A stretch of 64,000 nt of DNA from Engraulis encrasicolus. Its lineage: Eukaryota > Chordata > Actinopteri > Clupeiformes > Engraulidae. Below are positions 57,451-64,000 of this stretch, piece after piece. The number at the start of each line of letters is the position of its first letter. The first letter of the stretch is position 1. The position numbers and the translations under genes were made by a program. The stretch lies in contig NC_085860.1 in NCBI RefSeq assembly GCF_034702125.1, forward strand, positions 56,560,419 through 56,624,418. Direction: 5' to 3'. The notes under the pieces were generated by a model. It did not search any database. It had not been told where the DNA came from and saw nothing but the letters and a program-made list of their open reading frames with translations.

Positions 57451-58625
57451 AATGCCAGGCTTATCTTCTTTTTTATACACACACACACTCTCTGAGGGGA
57501 TGCTACGACACCCGATTCATTATTGTTTATGTTTTACACCCCTCACTCACTCCGCACATCACAGCAATCCGGTGAAAATATCAATATGGCCGCCACGCAA
57601 GCATTTTAGAATAAAAGTCCCCTGAGTGGGTGCAAAAATAAATAAATAGTTGTGATGAATAGTTGAAATTCTCATGATCATGAGTGCGTGAAAATACTTT
57701 TCGCAATCACTTTGTAATAATAGCAGCACATTTGGAAGGGGTCTCATCAGAACAAAAAATTTACACCATTAGGCAGCATCTCAAAAGAACAGTTTTGTGC
57801 TCAACATCTTGTACAATTCTGTCACAGCTATATCATCCTTCAAACAGCCCTGTAGCCTTTTTCTCAAAACATATCTCAAGTCATGTAACTACTACATTTA
57901 TTGGCTCACCTTCCTGATGAATGCACAATAGGAAACGTTATTTTACCTTCTGAATGTGGTGCCATTCTATTCTATTAGACTTCCTACCCACACATAATTC
58001 TTGTAACACCTCAATCCAGTGCAAGGATGCATAGATCAGGTGTTCCCAAACTTAACCCGGTCAAGGCCCACCTCACATATACTGGTGATTCCAGCCAAAG
58101 CCCCCCTTACAGGGGTCATTTCACCTCATTTTCTCTGTGCCACCCTTTCACAGCCATGGTCCAGGTCTGTGATTCAGTGCCCTGCAGTGATATACAAATA
58201 CTTAATCTTCACAGATGCAGATTATAGTTTTTAACTCAGGGAATATTGCTTCTTATTTTAGGTTTATTTTGGTGTAGCAGTTATTCATATTCATTTGGTG
58301 TTTCTCCTGCCAACCAGCAGCAGTCACCCAGGTGTCCGCAACCCCACTTTATAGTTGGCATAGCGACATGAAGGCAAATTATGTGCATTCACTGGAGGTG
58401 TTACTGGTTAAGAAAAGGTCCAGAGGAATCCTGCTTCAGACCAATGTGCCAACTGGTATTTAAGCAGACAGTAGAATCAGTCTCGTCCTTATATAGTAAC
58501 TGTTATCCTCCTTCAAATATGACTGAAAAACATTAGTACAAATGCTGCAAGAAATGGAATCTGGTTGAGACAGAGATCGTAGAATAGAAATCTGGCAACG
58601 CAAATTATACCTCCAAGTTAGGACA
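57451..58625. other. bbs4 upstream region and intergenic DNA
   Basis: No coding sequence is supported. GGCGGCCAT on the minus strand (about 57586-57594) resembles a YY1 promoter site and may mark the bbs4 start. A 'gttcccaaacttaa' hAT MITE relic occupies about 58038-58345, related to 45682-46053. Confidence 0.4.
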
Positions 58626-59022
58626 TACAGCTCTGGCAAAAATTGAGACCACCTCAAAATGACCCGTTTCTGGTCTCACAACTTGGCATGTGTCAGTAAA
58701 ATGAACATTGTTTTATTGTATTCTATAATTTATCCTCCAAATCTTGAATGAAAAAAATCCAACAAAAACAAGATATTCACTTTAAAACATAGTGATGTGT
58801 TAACTTAAGAGGAGTTCAGAAATCAATATTTGGTAGAATGATCCTGGATTTTAATCACAGCAGTCATGCATCTCGGTATGCTCTCCACCAGTCTTTCACA
58901 TCGTTCTTGAATTATTTAATTCCACCCTCGGTGCAAAGATTCAAGTTGCTGAGCTTCGTTTGATGGCCAATAAGTAGTAAGACTGGTAATTTTGAGGTGG
59001 TCTCAATTTTTGCCAAGCTGTA
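58626..59022. mobile_element. Non-autonomous Tc1/mariner element
   Basis: Inverted ends TACAGCTCTGGCAAAAATTG... and ...CAATTTTTGCCAAGCTGTA with TA at each end. The interior (about 395 bp) has only relics. The left part contains 'gagaccacctcaaaatgaccc', repeated inverted at the right end. Confidence 0.75.
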
Positions 59023-59180
59023 TAATTAAATCATATGGGACCAAGCAGCAGATGGAAGATCAGGAAAAAAAAATATCCAAGTTAAGGAGGTTCAAAACAA
59101 AAACTTATTTCCAGAAATTGTAGAGGACAGACAACATATAGAAGACAAAAAAATGCATACAAAATTGAAAGATTAAAATG

Positions 59181-59186
59181 TTTATT
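59181..59186 (-). terminator. pclaf: Poly(A) signal of pclaf
   Basis: AATAAA on the minus strand, about 176 bases after the stop codon. It is the first good match. Confidence 0.55.
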
Positions 59187-59361
59187 GAGTGAGTGTGTAA
59201 AAAATATGTACAAATATACAAAGGGAATCATTTCATATAACAAAACATAACTACAAATGCATTAAAATCAATCATTCACAGTTCAGTCATGCTCTTAATC
59301 ATGACAATGAACTCAAATAACTAAGTCAATTACAAATGCATTGAAATCAGACATTCACAAT

Positions 59362-61468
59362 TCAGTCATCCTCTTCATCATCTGACAGAGGTCTTGCCCT
59401 GTGGAAAAAGTAAACTCACTTTAGTTTTTACCCTCCCTTCACACAACAATGAAATGTTAAGTCCATTAGACAACTACAACACACTTTCCATTGACACGTC
59501 ACGCACATAGCCAAAATCTGGAGTGGACACAAGCCCTTACATCTGTACATTTTGTCAATTTTCTGAAATGTTGCCAACAAACAAATGTTGACACTCTTTG
59601 CCCATATCTCTGTCAACTGGAGTACAATGCTACTTTCAGACTGGCCAGTATACGTGAGCGCCAGAAGATGTGACTGCACCATACAGTATGTGACACTAAT
59701 GCTTATCTTCTCCTCAGGGTAGTTAACCAATTTAAGCCTGATGCTGCATATTAATTCACGAGGCTGATATATTTAGGCATTTATAGCAGGTGACTCAGGC
59801 TTAGATGGGTTAACCAAGTTGCAGAGCTCACTGCAACATAAGGGATGGTTTGAAACACGTTCTGGCATGTTTCTGTTGGACTGCAATCAACCACAAAACA
59901 GTGTTACGAAGACCAGCAGATGCACATGCGTTTGCCCAAAGATACAGGTCTGCCTCATAGTAGGTCATAGCACAGAAACGTCATGCAATTGAGTTGTCAT
60001 CATTACATACCAATTTATTCATTATTGACCACCTAAATAATATAAAAAGGTAGCCTATGCCGATCTAGTCAGTAAAACGTCAAATGTGCAGAACTTCGTG
60101 TGTAGAACTCCCTGTTTAGGAGTTAAGGATACCAATGCGTCAACAAGGTGATCCTGATGTGTTACTAGACCTTGACTGTTGCAACCTGCGTGCCCGCCCC
60201 ACCAGCATACACAGTCATGTCTACCACACGGTCACTGCACTAACACAGAAGCCATACTGCCATAAGACTGGAGTAGTCTGCAGTAATAATGGAAATGGGG
60301 GAAAATAGTCACGATACTGGAGTATCTTCCCCCCCGCAAAGTATTGCTGATATATCGTACACACAACCTTCCATCTCATTTACAGCCACTTTTCACGCAT
60401 CATAAGACGAAACAGCACTCCTAAATGAGACCCATCTTGAAATACCAATTTACCTTCGAGGTGCTGGTGCACTGCTGCTGCCGCCAGCTTCCTCCTCGTC
60501 GGACACCGGCAGCTCGTTCTCCTTCTCTGGCTTCCGGCTAGGTCCGCCAAAAAAGTCCCCGATGCCTTTCTGCCATGTTGGGGTTGGTCTCGGACACACA
60601 GGGTTGCCTCCTGCATATTTACTTTTGGCTGCAGAGAAACCACATCGTCAAATATTGAACACACAATTGAGTATAATTGTGTTACTTTTCGGATGTAAAC
60701 AGTAACAAATCATGGGACCTCACCAGCAGCGCTTGTGGGACTACTGCAGGATGCATTTGCCGAGCTGGAGGCGCCAAGGGACTTTCTAGGCGCAGAAGCC
60801 GCAACAGCTATTAACGTAAAAAGAAAAGAAGAAAAGCATGTGTTAGATTCAGCAACAGCAACTTGCTAAGTAAACGGACACCACGTGATAGCATTTGGTT
60901 TACTAACAGGTTACCGCCAGTATTCCTATGCTGGCGCCAAAGTAGCTGGAGCTTTTGCCATTTGCCACTTCACTGAATGGACGAAACTGGCGCCAGTTTT
61001 AACACAAGGCACTTGTGTCAACACAATTGGCACTTTAACAAAATCAAGGTAAAAAGAGTTCGAAACAAAGCAACAGTGCCTTTTTCTTCAAAGTGTATAT
61101 TATGCGAATTGAATAATCGAATGTAAAAATAGGAATGCAGTCCATCTAAAGCCGAGGCATTCTATGAAAGCTCCAAACATTCAAGACACGACCCAACAAC
61201 TACTTCCGAGATTAATCAAGTGAGAACACTAATTATAGGCAACTTAAACTAAAATTACAGTTAGACGTTTTCATTTGCCCTTCGTATAGAAAGAAACCCC
61301 AGATTTCCCTTTAGTTATGCTAAAGGGCAGCCAAAATCGCTGCCTGAAAGCAGGACATATAAGATGGATGGACAGCGAAATGTCAACCAATATTCTCATC
61401 TGTGTTTTCTCATCTGTCTTACCTTTTCTGTAGGTTCCTGGGACACCATCGGCTTTAGTTCGAACCAT
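59362..61468 (-). CDS. pclaf: PCNA clamp-associated factor (PAF15), complete (4 exons)
   Basis: Exons in order are 61423-61468, 60724-60807, 60454-60628 and 59362-59398. They encode 113 residues, against 111 in human, with consistent phases. The N-terminus MVRTKADGVPGTYRK is nearly identical to human PCLAF. A serine-rich linker is followed by KYAGGNPVCPRPTPTWQKG and a PCNA-interacting PIP box, QKGIGDFF at residues 63-70. A KEN box at 79-81, which is an anaphase-promoting-complex degradation signal, comes next. The C-terminus is acidic (SDDEEDD). PCLAF binds the PCNA ring and regulates replication-fork bypass and cell cycling. The gene is on the same strand as bbs4, upstream of it. A LINE insertion lies about 300 bp before its start. 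Confidence 0.97.
60933..60941 (-). promoter_or_regulatory. E2F-like site in pclaf intron 1
   Basis: TTTGGCGCC on the minus strand fits the E2F consensus TTTSSCGC. A second palindromic relative, ACTGGCGCCAGT, is at 60986-60997. PCLAF is a known cell-cycle (E2F/DREAM) target, but these sites are downstream of exon 1, so function is a guess. Confidence 0.35.
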
Positions 61469-61768
61469 ATTTACCAAGTCTAGAGGCAAAGCGGACACGT
61501 TGGTAAGAAGTTTATTCTGTCGGAGGGAGCTCACGGCCACACTTTCACAATAGCTCCCGCCAGAGCTTAAATCCGTCACTTGGTTGGGTTGGGTAGTGAC
61601 GTATTGATTTTTATGTGGTTATCTCTCCGCCCTTTCAGCAAAGAAGGTGGAGCTAACAAGGAGCGACACTCAGGTCTTTTATGGGAAACAGTCAATAGAG
61701 GGCGTTTTGAGTCAGTTTTGAGTCAAATCCGCTTGGAAGTCACGTAGCCTACGCCACTGTGTCAGAGA
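61469..61768. promoter_or_regulatory. pclaf: pclaf upstream region
   Basis: Short GC-balanced region between the pclaf start and a LINE tail. It has CRE-like TGACGTA (about 61597) and duplicated TTTTGAGTC words. I could not fix a start site. Confidence 0.3.
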
Positions 61769-62790
61769 TTTTTTTTTAATTTTATTATTATTTTTTATTG
61801 TACATTTTCGATACAAAACATGCTAACTTGAGACAGAAGACAATAATAGACAAAATAAGGTAAAATAAATAAAATAAATAATAATTGCACAAGACAAAAA
61901 TAAAGAAAGAAAAGATTTTTAAAAATGAAAAAAGAATAGGGGGCTATATTACATTATATCGAAGCTGTCTTCAAGTGTATTAATGAGTTGGATACTCTTT
62001 TTAGTCTTTACATATTTAAGGGATCTAATGTACCGGTACAAAGACCTTTCATTCTTAAATGCCACCAGTACAGGAGTTGTTTTGACACATTTACATGAAC
62101 AATTTCCCTAAACAGATTATAACATTGAGTAAGAGCTATGTTCTTATCTTTGTGTAAATACCCATGTTTAATTATGTTCAAGTCAAAGAGAGGAATGTCT
62201 GGAAAGTATTCACACAGCCAGTCGTACATATCACTCCAATAAGTATTACTATACAAGCACGGGAAAAATAAGTGATCCGTTGTTTCTACAGTGTCATCAC
62301 AAAATATACAATTATTCAGTTCAATGTTAAATCTGTGTTTTAGGAGCTCCCTAGAGGGGTAAATGTTATTAACAAAATAAAAATGTAATTCTTTTGTCTT
62401 TGGAGGGATAGGTAGTTTTAGGGATAGAGTAGGTACGTTCTTAAGAGTAAATGATACTGGGGATTGTCTTTGCGTTGATGGTAAGGAAATAAGTGACATG
62501 TGAATAGCCCACGTATGACTTTGTTAGGGATGTCTTTACTGGTAAAATCATCTTCTCCAATTCTTAAAGTACTGGGAAGGGCTGGGGTGGTAACTGCAGG
62601 TGCTGAGTTTTGGATCATTAAAAGGAAAGCAGGAGGGAGACATTTTAAGACCTTGTTGTATTGTTGCCGGTTGCATTGGAAATTGTACACAGAATTGTTC
62701 AAAAGAAAGGACATCCCCATTAAAATGTAATTCTTTTGTCTTTGGAGGTAGTCTACTGGCAATAGTCTGCTGGCATTCTACAGGCATTCA
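61769..62790 (-). mobile_element. L1/Tx1-like LINE, 5'-truncated and rearranged
   Basis: The frame 62499-62008 (163 codons) reads KTKELHFYFVNNIYPSRELL, FNIELNNCIFCDDTVETTDH and LFFPC, then an aromatic tail. This is the C-terminal zinc-binding end of L1/Tx1-type ORF2. An AATAAA and A-run close the 3' end at about 61769. A second piece (62548-62787, PSCFPFNDPKLST, PSQYFKNWRR) is in another frame. The two pieces share the words CCTCCAAAGACAAAAGAATT, so the copy has an internal duplication or deletion. Confidence 0.7.
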
Positions 62791-63033
62791 GACACTTTCA
62801 GGCATAACCATGGGACTATGGACATCAATTTGACATATGTTTGACCTTGAGTTGAAAATTGCTATGAATGAAAGTATGATGTGAATAGCATCAAAAGTAG
62901 CTAATGTTACCACCTATTGGACTGTGAACAGGATGCCACACATGGTACTATTACACAAAAGGAATTAATCAAATGAGAAGTTTTGAATTGTTTGTATGGT
63001 AAAACAGTAGTGTATAATGTGAATAAGAACTTT

Positions 63034-63290
63034 TAATCATCATTTAATAATCATCATTATCATCATCATTCTCTTCCTCATCTTCATTCACATTTGTATG
63101 GATTTCATCAGACATGTTATGTTCATCTGTGTCCTCCTCTGCCAAGACATCAATGAGAGTTTTTGGAATTACATCACCCTAAAACCATAGTGGTTCAAGG
63201 TTCCCAGCATATGTGTTTATGTGAAACCCATGGTCAAGTGGACTTGGGATCTCTGGGTAATGCTCATGGGCCCTCTTCCAGATGCGCACT
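63034..63290 (-). pseudogene. TE-type coding relic, related to 18946-19353
   Basis: The minus strand encodes YFQVRIWKRAHEHYPEIPSP, LDHGFHINTYAGNLEPLWF, a stop, and then GDVIPKTLIDVLAEEDTDEH with an acidic end NDDDNDDY and a natural stop. The pattern 'RANY/RIWKRA...P-PL-HGW...L-P-W' resembles the C-terminal end of the fold-back ORF at 18946. The protein is unidentified and probably encoded by a mobile element. One in-frame stop breaks it. Confidence 0.45.
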
Positions 63291-63519
63291 TGAAAGTAGA
63301 TTAGTATTTTAATCCCAGGGGGGAATTAAGGTGCATATTTACCGGTACATCAATACAAAAAGACTTTTCACACACAAGACATTACAGACATCGATAGGCC
63401 TACATATTATAGCTCACTCTTACATACATAGGCTACATTCAGTCTAAGGCATATCTCACTTCCTCGCTCACTCTCTCTCTCTCCCTCTCTTCCATTCACA
63501 CAGGCACAGGCAGATCTCG

Positions 63520-64000
<481 letters not shown>

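Overview
The window is vertebrate nuclear DNA, almost certainly from a teleost fish. Its coding exons are small, carry GT-AG junctions and lie in long introns crowded with fish-type transposons: hAT, Tc1, piggyBac-like and Harbinger-like MITEs, L2, L1/Tx1-like and Penelope-like retroelements, tRNA-derived SINEs and an LTR element. The SINE at 1174-1520 resembles, from memory, SINEs of herring-like fishes. The clupeiform placement is therefore only a guess.

Five protein-coding genes could be assembled exon by exon. (1) cep41 lies on the minus strand, with coding exons from 13495 down to 2474. It encodes a ciliary and centrosomal rhodanese-like protein. (2) rlig1, the C12orf29-type RNA ligase, lies on the plus strand from 15729 to 31518. 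It is head to head with cep41 across a gap that holds an RFX X-box. (3) A pancreatic-type carboxypeptidase A lies on the plus strand from 33366 to 42525 and is closest to CPA2. (4) bbs4 lies on the minus strand from 57450 to 43900, with 16 coding exons, tail to tail with the carboxypeptidase. (5) pclaf, the PCNA clamp-associated factor, lies on the minus strand from 61468 to 59362. In all five the reading frame stays open across every predicted junction and ends in one stop. A possible sixth gene may run off the left edge, suggested by a signal-peptide-like exon at 216-512 on the minus strand.

Layout: 1-2.5 kb holds MITE and SINE sequence plus the cep41 3' end. 2.5-15.3 kb is cep41 with nested DNA transposons. 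15.7-31.5 kb is rlig1, whose 11-kb first intron holds a 4.5-kb fold-back element inside a LINE tail and a complete gag-only LTR retrotransposon. 33.3-42.6 kb is the carboxypeptidase, with a 5'-truncated L2 LINE in intron 4. 42.6-57.5 kb is bbs4. 57.5-59.4 kb is intergenic. 59.4-61.5 kb is pclaf. 61.5-64 kb is LINE and other TE relics.

The genes do not form one pathway. cep41 and bbs4 are both ciliary genes, pclaf acts in DNA replication, rlig1 in RNA repair, and the carboxypeptidase is a secreted digestive-type zymogen. I saw no bacterial-style system, CRISPR array or RNA gene. The most unusual content is transposon architecture and its effect on splicing signals: two different hAT elements at the same target in both arms of a fold-back, a LINE insertion that duplicated a splice acceptor, and a minisatellite made of acceptor-like units.
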